Shown one piece after another: positions 39,420 to 51,439 of a DNA stretch of 64,000 bases (the first letter of the stretch is position 1; each line of letters opens with the position of its first letter). The DNA comes from Alphaproteobacteria bacterium (lineage in GTDB: Bacteria > Myxococcota_A > UBA796 > GCA-2862545), in assembly GCA_020632925.1 (NCBI GenBank), contig JACKER010000012.1, positions 124,001 to 188,000 of the forward strand, written 5' to 3'. Made by a program: the position numbers and the translations under genes. The notes under the pieces were generated by a model, which had not been told where the DNA came from, did not search any database, and saw only the letters and a program-made list of their open reading frames with translations.

Positions 39420-39420
<1 letters not shown>
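38875..39420 (-). CDS. P-loop small-molecule kinase
   Basis: The 181-residue protein has Walker A GLAGAGKTTLGTLLSERLG, the HRIDDLRRS segment typical of shikimate/adenylate/gluconate-type kinases, and a lid-like Arg-rich stretch (VVRRARLAARRD). Its start overlaps the GT-radical SAM stop by one base and its stop overlaps the phosphatase. The substrate is unknown; a kinase next to three phosphohydrolases suggests a phosphorylated intermediate. Confidence 0.82.
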
Positions 39421-41764
<2,344 letters not shown>

Positions 41765-41765
<1 letters not shown>

Positions 41766-42206
41766 CAGGCCACCTCGGGCGTGCGGGACTGGGTTCGGTA
41801 CGCTGCGATCAGGCGGGAAAGACCGTCGCGGAGGGATACCTGCGCGCTCCATCCGAGCAGCTCGCGCGCCCGTGACGGGTCGCCGCAGAAGCTCGACACG
41901 TCGTAGGACCGAGGCGGCGCCTCGCGGATCGGGGACGCGCTGCCGGCCAGCCCCACCGCGAGCGCAGCCAGCTCACCCAGCGTCGTCCGGGTGCCGGTCA
42001 GAAAATGCACAGGCGGAAGCTCCGCCGCGGCTTCGAGCCGCTGGACCACCGCCATCACGCCCCGTACGGTGTCGTCGAGATGTGTGAAGTCGAAGGTGTG
42101 GTCGCTCCCATCAACGCGGAGCGGCAGACCCAGCGCGGCCTGTCGGGCGAAGGCAGGGACGACGCGATCGGCGTGGTCTCCGATGCTTCGGGCGGCGGGT
42201 CACGCC
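41765..42206 (-). pseudogene. NAD-dependent sugar epimerase/dehydratase, N-terminus missing
   Basis: The frame reads DRVVPAFARQAALGLPLRV, DGSDHTFDFTHLDDTVRGVM and ends PSRARELLGWSAQVSLRDGLSRLI, the C-terminal half of extended-SDR NDP-sugar epimerases. The Rossmann GxxGxxG and YxxxK parts are absent; an in-frame stop lies just upstream of PAARSIGDHADRV. It is the first recognisable member of the operon and its stop overlaps the GT start, so the original operon probably began further right and lost its 5' end to a rearrangement near 42.2 kb. Confidence 0.75.
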
Positions 42207-42384
42207 AACGAGGCCGGCGTCACGCATGAGGCGTGCGACCCGCTTCCTCCCGACTCCGGCAGCCCTCTTGCCGGGTGCGCGCCGTGCCCGGCGCCAGTAT
42301 CAGGTGCAGAGCTGCCTTAGGAGCTGTCGTGGAGTCCGGAACACCCGTCGCGCTCGCTCATGAGGGCTGGCGGACGAAGCGTCG

Positions 42385-42744
42385 TCACGAACCGGACTTC
42401 GAGCCCTCGACGACCTCGATGTAGGCCTTGAGGACCTTGCGCGCGCCGCGGAGCTTGACTGGGTCGAGCCGACTCAGGTGGTCGACCAGATCCTGGACGG
42501 CGGCCGAGGGCAGTGGCGCGCGCTGGTCGACGACGCGACTCAAGAGATCGTCGAGGTCCGTGCCGAGCGCCTGGCAGATCTGCTCGAGCCTCGCGAGCGA
42601 CGGATCGAGCACGCCCCGCTCGTAGCGCGAGATCGTCATCGCAGCACACCCGCCGCCGACGCGCTCGGCGAGCTGCTCCTGGGTCAGATCCGCTGAGGTT
42701 CTCAGCTCGCGGAGGCGCACCCCGAGCCGCTTCCTGATGTCCAT
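42385..42744 (-). CDS. XRE-family HTH regulator
   Basis: The 119-residue protein begins at ATG 42744 (MDIRKRLGVRLRELR), with a Cro/C1 HTH: LTQEQLAERVGGGCAAMTISRYERG ... LARLEQICQALG. The C-terminus (VQDLVDHLSRLDPVKLRGARKVLKAYIEV) is helical and may dimerise. Divergent from the Bor-like lipoprotein, which it probably controls; a comparable pair sits at 61.7-62.5 kb. Confidence 0.82.
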   Translation of the reverse strand: MDIRKRLGVRLRELRTSADLTQEQLAERVGGGCAAMTISRYERGVLDPSLARLEQICQALGTDLDDLLSRVVDQRAPLPSAAVQDLVDHLSRLDPVKLRGARKVLKAYIEVVEGSKSGS

Positions 42745-42862
42745 GTGGGGAAGGTAGGGGTCGCGCCGGCACACCGACAGAGCGCATGAAGTTTATCTCG
42801 CAAACGACTAGACGCACAACGGTCAGTCCAGATAGGGCGTGGGAGCATGACTCGGAGGACAC

Positions 42863-43171
42863 ATGTACTCGCTCGTTCCCTCGATTCGCGCGGCCGCGCT
42901 GGGCGTTGCTGCGGGTCTCTCGCTGTCGGGCTGCTACACCACCAAGATGTACAGCGCCAATGCCACGGCCTCTCGTACGGAGCGGACGGCCATCGTGCAC
43001 TCGTTCGTCTTCGGGATCGTTCCGATGAACCAGGTGAACCTCGACAGCCTCTGCGGCGAGCAGGGGTTCGCCGAGCTCAAGACCTCGATCAACGGCTGGG
43101 GGCTGGTGGCCAGCGCTGTGACCATGGGGCTGTGGACGCCGATCACCGTCAAGGGGCGCTGCGCCGAGTAG
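42863..43171 (+). CDS. Bor/Iss-like lipoprotein (copy 1)
   Basis: The 102-residue lipoprotein has signal and lipobox LSLSGC, then YTTKMYSANATASRTERTAI, FVFGIVP, VNLDSLCGEQGFAELKTSINGWG and WTPITVKGRC: the Bor family, known from lambda bor and plasmid iss as outer-membrane lipoproteins giving serum resistance as prophage or plasmid cargo. A GGAGGACAC site precedes ATG 42863. A close paralogue is at 61741-62043. Confidence 0.87.
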   Translation: MYSLVPSIRAAALGVAAGLSLSGCYTTKMYSANATASRTERTAIVHSFVFGIVPMNQVNLDSLCGEQGFAELKTSINGWGLVASAVTMGLWTPITVKGRCAE

Positions 43172-44077
43172 CTGGAATCGCGCTTTTGTCCGTGCTTGGC
43201 GTCCTTCGGCACGGGATGAGTCCGCTCGCCACCAACGCGGTGGCGACGCGGCGTAGCTCCTGGTGCCGGCCGCAGGCGAGCTGGCGCGTCACCATGATGG
43301 TCCTTGGACCGTGCTCCTGGACGGAGCTGTTCGCCCGCCGAGGTTGCAAGCTCGGGCGAACCCCGGAGGATCGCGCTGGATCGGGCGGATACGGCTGACC
43401 GCGGAGGTGAGCATTCCCAAGCCCGGGACGGTAGGAGGGTCGTGGACGCGAGCGAGCCGCCGAGCTGCTCGCCGAGTGATCGGACTCGGGCGAGGCGACG
43501 TCCACCTGGTGCGGGCGCCGAGGGATCAGCTGGTACTCGCTGTCGGCGTTCAATGGCTGGCCAGGCCGGCGCGGCGCCGACTTCGTGGAGGTCGAGGTGC
43601 AGCCCGTGGCGCGGGTCGCTCGGCCCCGCCCACCGAGCCGCTACCGCGGGCACCACGGGGCCGCGTCGTCGAGCCGGACCAGGACTTCGACGACGAGGTC
43701 CTGCGGCGGCTCGTTCGGGTGGTGGAGGCGTGCTGACCCTGACGCCGAGCCTACGCATCTGGTCGCGACCGCACCGGCCGACATGCGGATGTCGTTCGGG
43801 GCCACGATCCCACATCGGGCCGTCCGTTCTGCTTCGTCAACCGGCGAAGGACCAGGATGAAGCTCCGCCCTTCGCGAGCCCGGCGGTGGTCGTGATCTTC
43901 GACGCCCCCGGCCTCAACGCCGTGGCTGCCCGAGATCCGGAAGTATTGCCGTCTGTAGACGCGACGGCCGTCGACACGCCGATCACGCCGTGGTGGCCGG
44001 CATGCGGACGCCCCTCAAGGTTTCGCTTGTCCGTGGAAAGGAGGGACCATACGCTGCCGGCTCGGTACGGAGGTTCC
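43172..44077 (+). pseudogene. non-coding stretch with IS66 remnant (about 43680-43866)
   Basis: Most of this 906-bp interval holds no convincing gene. Near 43680-43734 the frame DFDDEVLRRLVRVVEAC ends like an IS66 TnpA. GTG 43730 begins LTLTPSLRIW, then after a frameshift APADMRMSF and, after a gap, GRPFCFVNRRRTRMKL, which are the successive boxes of IS66 TnpB. Deletions and frameshifts leave only fragments. Downstream to 44077 I see nothing except the upstream region of the NHL lipoprotein. Confidence 0.6.
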
Positions 44078-45286
44078 TTGCGAGCGTCATTCCTGGCCGT
44101 GATCCCGTCGCTCCTGGTCGCGTGCACGCCCGATCCCACCACGCCCGACCCCTCCCAGCCGCCCGACGCCTGCGGCTCGGTCTCCGGGACGACCTGCACC
44201 GTGGCCGGCACCGGCGAGGCGGGCGCGATCGAGGGGGAGAGCGATCCCCTGAAGTCCCCCCTGTACGGCCCTATGGACGTGGCGATCCGCGACGGCGCGG
44301 ACGACTTCTTCATCGCGGACTGGAACAACCACAAGATCCGGCTGATCTCGGGCGGCGTCGCATCGGTCGCGGTGGGGACGCGGTTCCTCGGCGACGGCGA
44401 TCCCGACTTCCAGGAGCGGGTGGCGCCGGGGGTGCCGGGCACCGAGGTGGCGCTGAACCACCCGACCCAGATCGAGTGGAACCCCGTCACCGGCAAGCTG
44501 CTGCTCCCGAGCTGGCACAACCACCGCATCCGCGAGTGGACGCCGGAGACCGGGTACTCGCTGGTGGTCGCCGCCAACACCGACATCGACGACGGCAACG
44601 GCGCCAACGCCGGCTTCGCGGGGGACGGTGGGCCGGCGGCGGACGCGCTGATGGCCTTCCCGAACTCCATCGCCATCGACCCGGACGACGGCAGCTTCTG
44701 GTTCGTCGCCCAGGGCAACGTGCGCGTCCGGTGGATCGCGAGCGACTACTCGCTGATCGACACCTACGCGGGCAACGGAGCCAGGGACTACACGGGCGAC
44801 GGCGGCGATCCGCTCGACGCCACCTTCCACTTCTGGGTGGCGGACGACCTGCAGCCCGAGCCCGCTGGCGCGGTGGAGTACGACCCGGGCCGGCACGTGC
44901 TCTACGTCGCGGACGTGTGCAACCACGTGATCCGCGTCATCGATCTCGCGTCCGACACGATCGACACCCTCGCGGGCACCGGCAGGCAGACGATGCCGAA
45001 CGGCGGGTGCGACCCCGACGCGCTGTGCTTCCCGCGCGACGTGGAGATCGGGCCCGACGGGCGGCTGTGGATCGCCGACGAGGGGAACCACGTCATCCGC
45101 GTGATCGACCCGGACACCGGCGTGATGGAGACCGCGGTGGGCACGTTCTCCCAGGGCGACGGCGAGGACGGCCTCCCCGCGCTCGAGACGGCGCTCGACC
45201 GACCCTACGGCATCGACATCGCCGACGACGGCACGCTGCTGATCGCCGACACGTACAACCACCGCATCCGGAAGGTGATCCCGTGA
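44078..45286 (+). CDS. NHL-repeat beta-propeller lipoprotein 1
   Basis: The 402-residue product starts at TTG 44078, chosen because GGAGG lies 4 bp upstream and it gives a lipoprotein signal (RASFLAVIPSLLVAC). The mature protein has repeated NHL blades: DFFIADWNNHKIRLI, GKLLLPSWHNHRIREW, HVLYVADVCNHVIRVID, RLWIADEGNHVIRVID, TLLIADTYNHRIRKV, each preceded by GTG/GDG loops. It is likely a periplasmic or surface six-bladed propeller for binding, not catalysis. It overlaps the next gene (GTGA). Confidence 0.85.
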   Translation: MRASFLAVIPSLLVACTPDPTTPDPSQPPDACGSVSGTTCTVAGTGEAGAIEGESDPLKSPLYGPMDVAIRDGADDFFIADWNNHKIRLISGGVASVAVGTRFLGDGDPDFQERVAPGVPGTEVALNHPTQIEWNPVTGKLLLPSWHNHRIREWTPETGYSLVVAANTDIDDGNGANAGFAGDGGPAADALMAFPNSIAIDPDDGSFWFVAQGNVRVRWIASDYSLIDTYAGNGARDYTGDGGDPLDATFHFWVADDLQPEPAGAVEYDPGRHVLYVADVCNHVIRVIDLASDTIDTLAGTGRQTMPNGGCDPDALCFPRDVEIGPDGRLWIADEGNHVIRVIDPDTGVMETAVGTFSQGDGEDGLPALETALDRPYGIDIADDGTLLIADTYNHRIRKVIP

Positions 45287-46467
45287 CCCGTGCCCTGCTC
45301 CCGCTGTCGCTGCTCGCGATGGCCTGCTCGCCCGACGATCCGACCACCCCCGACCCCGGCACCCCGGCCGAGACCTGCGATCCGGGCGACATCTGCACGT
45401 GGTTCGGAACGCCGATGATCGCGGGCCTCGCGGACGAGGGCACGCCGCGCACCGAGGCGTCGACGTTCTGGGTGGTGGACGTGGCCTTCCACCCCGACGG
45501 GTGGCCGGTGATCATGGACTGGAACAACCACCGCCTGATCACGCTCGACGAGCAGGACCGCGTGAAGATCATCACGGGCGTCGGCGGTGAGCTCGGCGAC
45601 GGGCCCGAGGGCGACGCCCTGGTCGCGCAGTGGAACCACCCGACGGACGTGAGCTTCACGAGCGACGGCGCCATCATCCTGGCGGCCTGGCACAACTCGC
45701 GGGTCGTCCGCATCTCGCCGGACCTCACCACCGTCGAGTTCATCGCGGGCACCGGCGGGCGCGACTTCGGCGGGGACGGTGGTCCCGCGACCGAGGCGCT
45801 GCTCGACCTGCCGTGCTCGGTCCGCGTGGACGAGAACGACGACATCTACCTCGCGGACATGGCGAACCAGCGCATCCGTCGCATCGACACCGACGCCATC
45901 ATCGAGACCGTGGCCGGCAACGGGATGCACGGCTTCAACGGCGATGGTGACGCGCTGGAGACCGAGCTCGCGAGCCCGGCGCTGCAGCGCGCGGAGCCGG
46001 CGTTCAACATGGACTACCACGACGGCGCGCTCTACCTCGCGGACACGCACAACGGTCGGGTGCGGCGCTTCGACCTCGCGGCGAGCACGATCACGACGGT
46101 CGCGGGCATCGGCGAGACGCCGCCCGGCTCAGACAACGGCACCACCTGCACCAGCGGCTGCGGATACTCCGGCGACGGCGGCCCCGCGACCGAGGCGATG
46201 CTCGACACCCCGACCGACGTGGCGGTCGCCGACGACGGCACGATCTACATCGCGGACACGGGCAACCACTGCATCCGCCGGGTCACGCCCGACGGCGTGA
46301 TCGACACGTTCGCCGGGATCTGCGGCGAGCGGGGGTACGGCGGCGACCTCGGTCCGGCGACCGACGCGCTGCTCGACAGTCCGTTCGGCGTCGCCATCGG
46401 GCCCGACGGCACGGTCTACATCTCCGACACGTACAACAGCGTGATCCGCTCGGTGGTGCCGGAGTAG
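45283..46467 (+). CDS. NHL-repeat beta-propeller lipoprotein 2
   Basis: The 394-residue paralogue of the preceding protein starts at GTG 45283 with signal TRALLPLSLLAMAC. NHL blades include PVIMDWNNHRLITLD, AIILAAWHNSRVVRI, DIYLADMANQRIRRID, ALYLADTHNGRVRRFD, TIYIADTGNHCIRRV and TVYISDTYNSVIRSV. Two cysteine pairs may form disulphides. Tandem gene duplication with the first copy is evident. Confidence 0.88.
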   Translation: MTRALLPLSLLAMACSPDDPTTPDPGTPAETCDPGDICTWFGTPMIAGLADEGTPRTEASTFWVVDVAFHPDGWPVIMDWNNHRLITLDEQDRVKIITGVGGELGDGPEGDALVAQWNHPTDVSFTSDGAIILAAWHNSRVVRISPDLTTVEFIAGTGGRDFGGDGGPATEALLDLPCSVRVDENDDIYLADMANQRIRRIDTDAIIETVAGNGMHGFNGDGDALETELASPALQRAEPAFNMDYHDGALYLADTHNGRVRRFDLAASTITTVAGIGETPPGSDNGTTCTSGCGYSGDGGPATEAMLDTPTDVAVADDGTIYIADTGNHCIRRVTPDGVIDTFAGICGERGYGGDLGPATDALLDSPFGVAIGPDGTVYISDTYNSVIRSVVPE

Positions 46468-46469
46468 TC

Positions 46470-46760
46470 GTGCTCCTCGCCGCGCTGCTCGCGTGTGGCC
46501 CTCGGCTCGGGGAGTTCGTGTGCGCGGTGATGGGTACGAGGGGACCTCGTGTTCAACGGCGAGGATCTCCCGGTGCTCGAGACCCGGCTGGCCTCGCCGA
46601 CGTCGGTGCTCACCGACGCGCACGGCCGGCCGATGGTCGTCGACTACTCGAACACGCTCGTTCGTGCGCGTGTCGGCCGACGCCCTGTCCGATGGCTCGC
46701 ACTTCGGCCCGGCGGTGCCCCAGTCTGCCCGCGTCCGGCGCACACCACGCCCGACCCCTT
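46470..46760 (+). pseudogene. decayed third NHL-type lipoprotein
   Basis: Two bases after the previous stop, GTG 46470 gives a short lipoprotein signal (LLAALLACG). Another frame then reads NGEDLPVLETRLASPTSVLTDAHGRPMVVDYSN, resembling a propeller blade, and a third frame gives FVRVSADALSDGSHFG. Several frameshifts have destroyed it. From about 46760 to 47264 I see no convincing gene. Confidence 0.45.
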
Positions 46761-47264
46761 CAACGACACCGAGATCCACCGTTCCCGTGCTCAGGTTCCA
46801 CCACGCGCGCCGTCGACTCCTCGATCGATCGGGTCGCGTGGGCCACCTCGGCGTCGATGGCAGCGACCTGATCGCAGGCGGACGTTGCGTGGGGCGAGCT
46901 CGCCCAGCCATGCAGGAAGGCGCCGAGTCGCAACCGGTCCAGCTTCCGCCCGCCTCGACCCAGGCCGCACGATCGACGATCCGATCGTCTCCTGAAGTGT
47001 GCCGACGAGCGCCGCGGCACGGTCGCACTCCGGCATCCAATCAGGGTGGGGTCGAGAAGCCTTCAACGTCGCGAGCGACCTGGCCCCGGAGCACCTCCAA
47101 GGGTCGGAGGTCGCCACCCGAGCGGCGGTAACCCTCCGGGTACACCAGATGTCGGTTCCGGTGGGCTCCACGACGGCGTCGTCGCCGCGACCCCACACTC
47201 GCGGAAGAAGATGTGTCCGATCGGAGAGCGATCGTGCGTCAGCTCGTAGGACCGGAGTCGCACC

Positions 47265-48110
47265 GTGACGAACCCCTTCCTGACCGCCCTGGCCCCGTCG
47301 CTTGGAACGACGGGATCACGGGATCCCCTGGGCCTGCAGCCGATCTGGGCCCGTCTCGGACGCGAGGTGGTCGTCGACGTGACGACCGTGTCGGGGGATC
47401 TGCGAGGTTGGACCACGCTCCTCGTAGGGGTGGGCTGGATCCGCACGATGATCGATCAGGAGCACCTCGCCGAGTCGGCCTTCCTCGATGCGTTCCTCCG
47501 GTTCGAGCAGATGGTCGCGTACAGCCGGGTAAGCACCGCGCGGAGGGACCCGCCCCAGGTCCGCGGGCTCCGGAGGGTCACGGCCATCCTCGACGCCCAG
47601 GGCGAGCGACCCATCACGCTGAACCAGTCCCGGGAGTGGCGCATCCTCGGAGGCCAGCAGGCCACCGGGGTGTGGGGTCAGATCTCGACCCCCGCACGCG
47701 CCGCGGGCCTCCTCGACGCGAAGCTGCATCTGACGCCGCCGGCGGCCACTCACGCATGGCCCTCCCCGTGCTCGAGGGTTTCCGAGCGGAGCTCCTCTCG
47801 CTGGTCCGAGGCGCGAAGCCCTTCGTGCCGCTCCGCCGTCACGCCGAGCTCGCGGGGGCCCTCGCGACGATGCACAGCCGCGTCCGCCCCACCGAGCGCG
47901 AGTTCTACACGAGGCACGTCCTGTGGGCCTCGCTCGGCGAGGACGCGCTCCAGGGGCGGCTCGTCCGCTCGTGGAAGGAGCTCGACGGCTTCGCGCAGCC
48001 GGTGGACGCCGCGCTCGTCGAGCGGCTCGCCACGCGGGCGGACAACCTCCGGGACGAGGCTCTCGCCGCCCGACTCCGGGCGATCCGCAGCGCCGAGAGC
48101 CTGCTCGCGC
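47265..48110 (+). pseudogene. unrecognised gene, frameshifted and cut by a transposase fragment
   Basis: GTG 47265 has CGGAGTCGC before it. About 160 codons (MTNPFLTALAPSLGTTGSRD ... GLLDAKLHLTP) read well, then the coding signal moves to another frame near 47740 and continues MALPVLEGFRAELLSLVRG to LRAIRSAESLLAPLE, where the transposase fragment begins at 48111. It could be two adjacent genes (second start ATG 47756). It matches no family I know; its position convergent to a helicase suggests a lost defence-type cassette. Confidence 0.45.
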
Positions 48111-48982
48111 CGCTCGAGCTCTGCTTGCGCCGCGCCATCCAGAAGTACGGCGTTCCTCGCAAGGTCTACTACGACAATGGCCAGACCTTCCGGTCCCACC
48201 ACATGCGCTACATCTGCGGCCGGCTCGACATCCAGCACCCCATCCACACCACGGTCTACAGGCCCGAGGGGCACGGCAAGATCGAGGCGCTCAACAAGAA
48301 GTTCCTCGGCTTCATCGCCGAGGTCAAGGCGTCGTCGATCCAGACGCTCGGGGAGCTGAACGAGGCGCTGTGGGCGTGGCTCGACCTCCACTACCAGTCG
48401 AAGGTCCACGGCGAGACGCGGGAGGCGCCGCTCACGCGCTGGCGGGCGGGCATCGATCGGGTCCGGTACGCCGACGAGGAGGCGGTCCGACAGGCGTTCC
48501 TCTGGAGCGAGCGCCGCACGACCGACAAGGCCTGCGTCTTCTCGCTCTTCAACGTCCGCTACCAGGTCCCCGGCCTCCAACGTCGCAAGGTCGAGGTCCG
48601 CTACGACCCCGAGGCCCTCCACGAGGTCGAGATCTGGCTCAACGGCAAGTTCGCCCAGCGCGCCCGTCCGCTCGACGTCCACCCCTTCCGTCGTCCCAAG
48701 CCGCCCCCACCCCCATCACCGCCATCCACCGACGTCGTTGGCGACTGGCTCGGCCACCTCGTCGCCCGACGCCGCGAAGAGCAAGCCCCGGAGCCCGATC
48801 CGCGCACCTGGAAGCGCGACGCCGACGAGCGGCGGGAGGCCAACACCGTCGGCCTGGTCGAGCTCCTCCGTGATCGGCTCGATCCACACGTCGTCGACGA
48901 AGTCGAGATCCGCGCCTGGGCAGCACGCTTCGGCCCGGTCGAGCTCGATGGCTGGGCGGTCGAGCTCGACGCACTGCTCGAG
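48111..48982 (+). mobile_element. 872-bp internal fragment of the Mu/Tn7-like transposase
   Basis: It corresponds base for base in length (872 bp) to the complement of 7361-8232, covering LELCLRRAIQKYG to VELDALLE of the transposase, with only scattered substitutions. It lacks both transposon ends, the ATPase gene and the first catalytic Asp. At each edge the hexamer CTCGAG is shared by donor and recipient sequence (48113-48118 and 48977-48982). It cannot be functional. Confidence 0.88.
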
Positions 48983-50890
48983 AGCCCGTTCCCGGCGTCG
49001 CGCTGTCGCACGAGGCGGTCCACGAACGCGCGGGCCAGCGCTCCGGGGCCGAGATCCTCCCGACCCGGACTCCCCTCCAGGTTCTCGGTCAGCTCCACCG
49101 CGGAGAGCCACAGGTCGATCGTCGGGTGCCCGAGCCGGACCATGCTGCCAAGCAGCTCGCGGCGGATCTCGCGCTCTCGAACGCGGGCGTCCAGCGGGCC
49201 GTCCTCCCGCCGAGGCCAGAGCTCGGCGCCGATCGGGGTCCCGCGCAGCACCGTGAACAGCGTCTCCTCGGTGAGGTGGAGCTCGGGATCGCCGATCTCC
49301 CCGAGCACGGGCTTGGGGTCGCGCCGGGCGTAGAGCTGGCGTCGCAGGAACGCTGCCTCCGCGCGCACCTCGGGGGGACCCTCGGCCTCGAGGAGCTCGA
49401 GCGCTGCTCCTTGCCAGGCCTCGAACCGGTTCCGCCAGGCCGTGGTCTGGTGGCCGTGGAAGCGCTTCCGGGCGCCGGCCTCGAGCCGGACCCGGTTCGC
49501 CCGGATCCACTCCCGGACCCGATCGGCGTCGCCGAGCAGCGCCAGCACGTGGTTGTCGTGGAACAGGACCGACCAGCGGCGCGCCGGCGACTGGAGCTGG
49601 TTCTTGCGGAACCAGGCACCGGTGCGGGCGGCGTCCTTCCCGTCCCCGCGAAAGTACCAGGCGAAGAACGTGTCGGAGCCGTCGGTCCCGTCCTCGGCGA
49701 TGCCCCGGTCGACCTCCCCCGACCGACGCATCCGTTGGTACCCGTCGACCACCCCCTCGAACCGGCGCAGCACCGTCGACGGGAGCTCGGCCCGGATCCG
49801 CTCGAACAGCTCGCGGTCGTAGCGCGCTGCGATCTTGGCAGCGAGCTCCTCGACCGTCCGCACGCGGCGGACGAACACCAGCGTCTTCTCTCCGCCGGCC
49901 ATCCAGTCGCCGATCGCCTCCGCCGATCGGTCGAGCTTCGGGTGTGGCAACCCGATCCCGAAGCGCTCGCGCCACGTCCGCGCGAGGTTGTTCAAGGTCG
50001 CCGTGTCGACGCCGCGCCGCTCGCGCTCGTCGAGGGTCTGCTCCGGCGCGTCGAAGTTCGAGTCCTGGACGTTGCCCTCCGCGTCTGTCGGCGAGGTGCG
50101 GCGGCGGATGGTCTCGAAGAAGCTCTCGAACGACGAGAGCATCCCCATCTGGAAGCTCGGCAGGAACCCTCCGCCGTCGCGTGGCACGTGGAGGAGCTCG
50201 GCCACCTTCTTCTGGACGAGCGCCAGCACGAGGCGCTCGCGGGCCGACGTCACGTCGAGCGGCGCGTCGTGGTCGGTCAGGCCGCCGCTCCGCCACTCCC
50301 GGCGGTACAGGTTCTTCGTCAGCGGCCGCTTACCGACCATCATCCGGTTCAGGCGCCGCACGACGAAGCGCCGCGCCACCTGCTTGCGGTCCTCCGTGGG
50401 CACCTCGGCGTCGGCCAGCGTGCGGAAGCCGTCCACTCCTCCGAGCCCGAACACCCGCGCCTGCGCGACGAGCTGCTCGTAGTCGGTCTCGACCGGGGTG
50501 GCGCTGAGACACAGGAGGCGCCCCACCTTCGGGGCGAGGCCGGGGTACGCCCCGGCAGGGAGACCCTCCGCGCTGCCACCGAGCGCCGCTGCGAGGGTCC
50601 GATTGCGCGCCGCGCCGGCGGCCGGGCCACGTTTGAGGTTGTGCGACTCATCGACGATGACGAGGTCGTACCGGGGCAGGATCAGGTTCATGGCGGCGGC
50701 GTAGTGCCGCTTGAAGGACTCCTTGTCCCCGGAGCGGATCACGTCCTCCGGCGGGCCCGGCAGGCTCGGAGCCTCCCTCCGGAGGTCCTGCCAGGTCCGA
50801 CGCCAGTCCGCCGGCTCGTCACGAAGGCCGAAGGAGAACGCCGACATCGAGGCCAGCACGTCCTGGTCGGGGTCGAGGATCGAGAGGCCG
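48983..50890 (-). pseudogene. SNF2-type helicase fragment, both ends lost
   Basis: About 635 codons from LSILDPDQDVLASMSAF to RQRDAGNGLSS. It contains YDLVIVDESHNLKRG (motif II, DESH), LLCLSATPVETDYEQL (motif III) and TLVFVRRVRTVEELAAKI (motif IV region). The Walker A region that should precede it is missing; the sequence joins out of frame to a methylase N-terminus at about 50890, and the C-terminus is cut by the transposase fragment. Helicases of this kind occur in phage-defence and restriction systems. Confidence 0.75.
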
Positions 50891-51356
50891 GGGGCAGCAG
50901 CGGGCCGACCAAGCGGGCGATCTCGTGGGCCACGCGGGTCGGCGTGTAGAACTCGTGGATGAGGCCGCGCTCCTCGGGCACCGGGAAGCCGGGCGGGAAG
51001 CGGCCGGCGGCAGAGCGGATCGAGAGCCCGCCCCAGCCGGAGTAGCCGGCGAGCACGCGGCGCTCGTCGGCGGTGGCGGCGCGGCCGTGGGCGGCCAGGG
51101 CGGCGGCCACGGTCATGGCGGCGACGTTGGCGGCGGTGCGCTGCGCCGTGCTCCACAGCTCGGGCAGGTCCTCGGTCGGGACCTGGTTGGCGGCGTCGAT
51201 GCGCCGCAGGAGTGGGGCGAGGTTGGCCTCGATGACGGCGACGAGGGCGGGGCGGTTCCGGTCGGGGAAGTCGTCCAGGTACTCGGTGTCCACGCCCGCG
51301 GGCAGGCGCGCGCGGACGATGGGCACGATGTAGTCGAGGAGGGCGGCGGCCGCCAT
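50891..51356 (-). pseudogene. N-terminal fragment of the methylase/helicase gene (copy 2)
   Basis: ATG 51356 starts MAAAALLDYIVPIVRARLP; the segment through LPELWSTAQRTAANVAAMT, RVLAGYSGWGGLS and RGLIHEFYTPTRVAHEIARLVGPLLP aligns with residues 1 to about 150 of the copy at 29639, here without the frameshift. Just before the SAM-binding loop it breaks off and continues out of frame into helicase sequence. A deletion has thus removed the methylase core and the helicase N-terminus. Confidence 0.75.
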
Positions 51357-51439
51357 GGCGCAATGCCATTCGCCGTCAGGGACCGGCGTGCGTTGCGCAT
51401 GGTAGACAGGCTCGTTGGCTGTTGCCACAGAGGAGCCCC

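Noticed and set aside
46760..47264. Minus-strand frames between the NHL genes and 47265
   Set aside because: Arg/Ala/Pro-rich, no start signals, no recognisable domains.
49126..50949. Plus-strand open frame of 607 codons
   Set aside because: Antisense of the helicase fragment, which has DESH and SATP motifs; the shadow is low-complexity.
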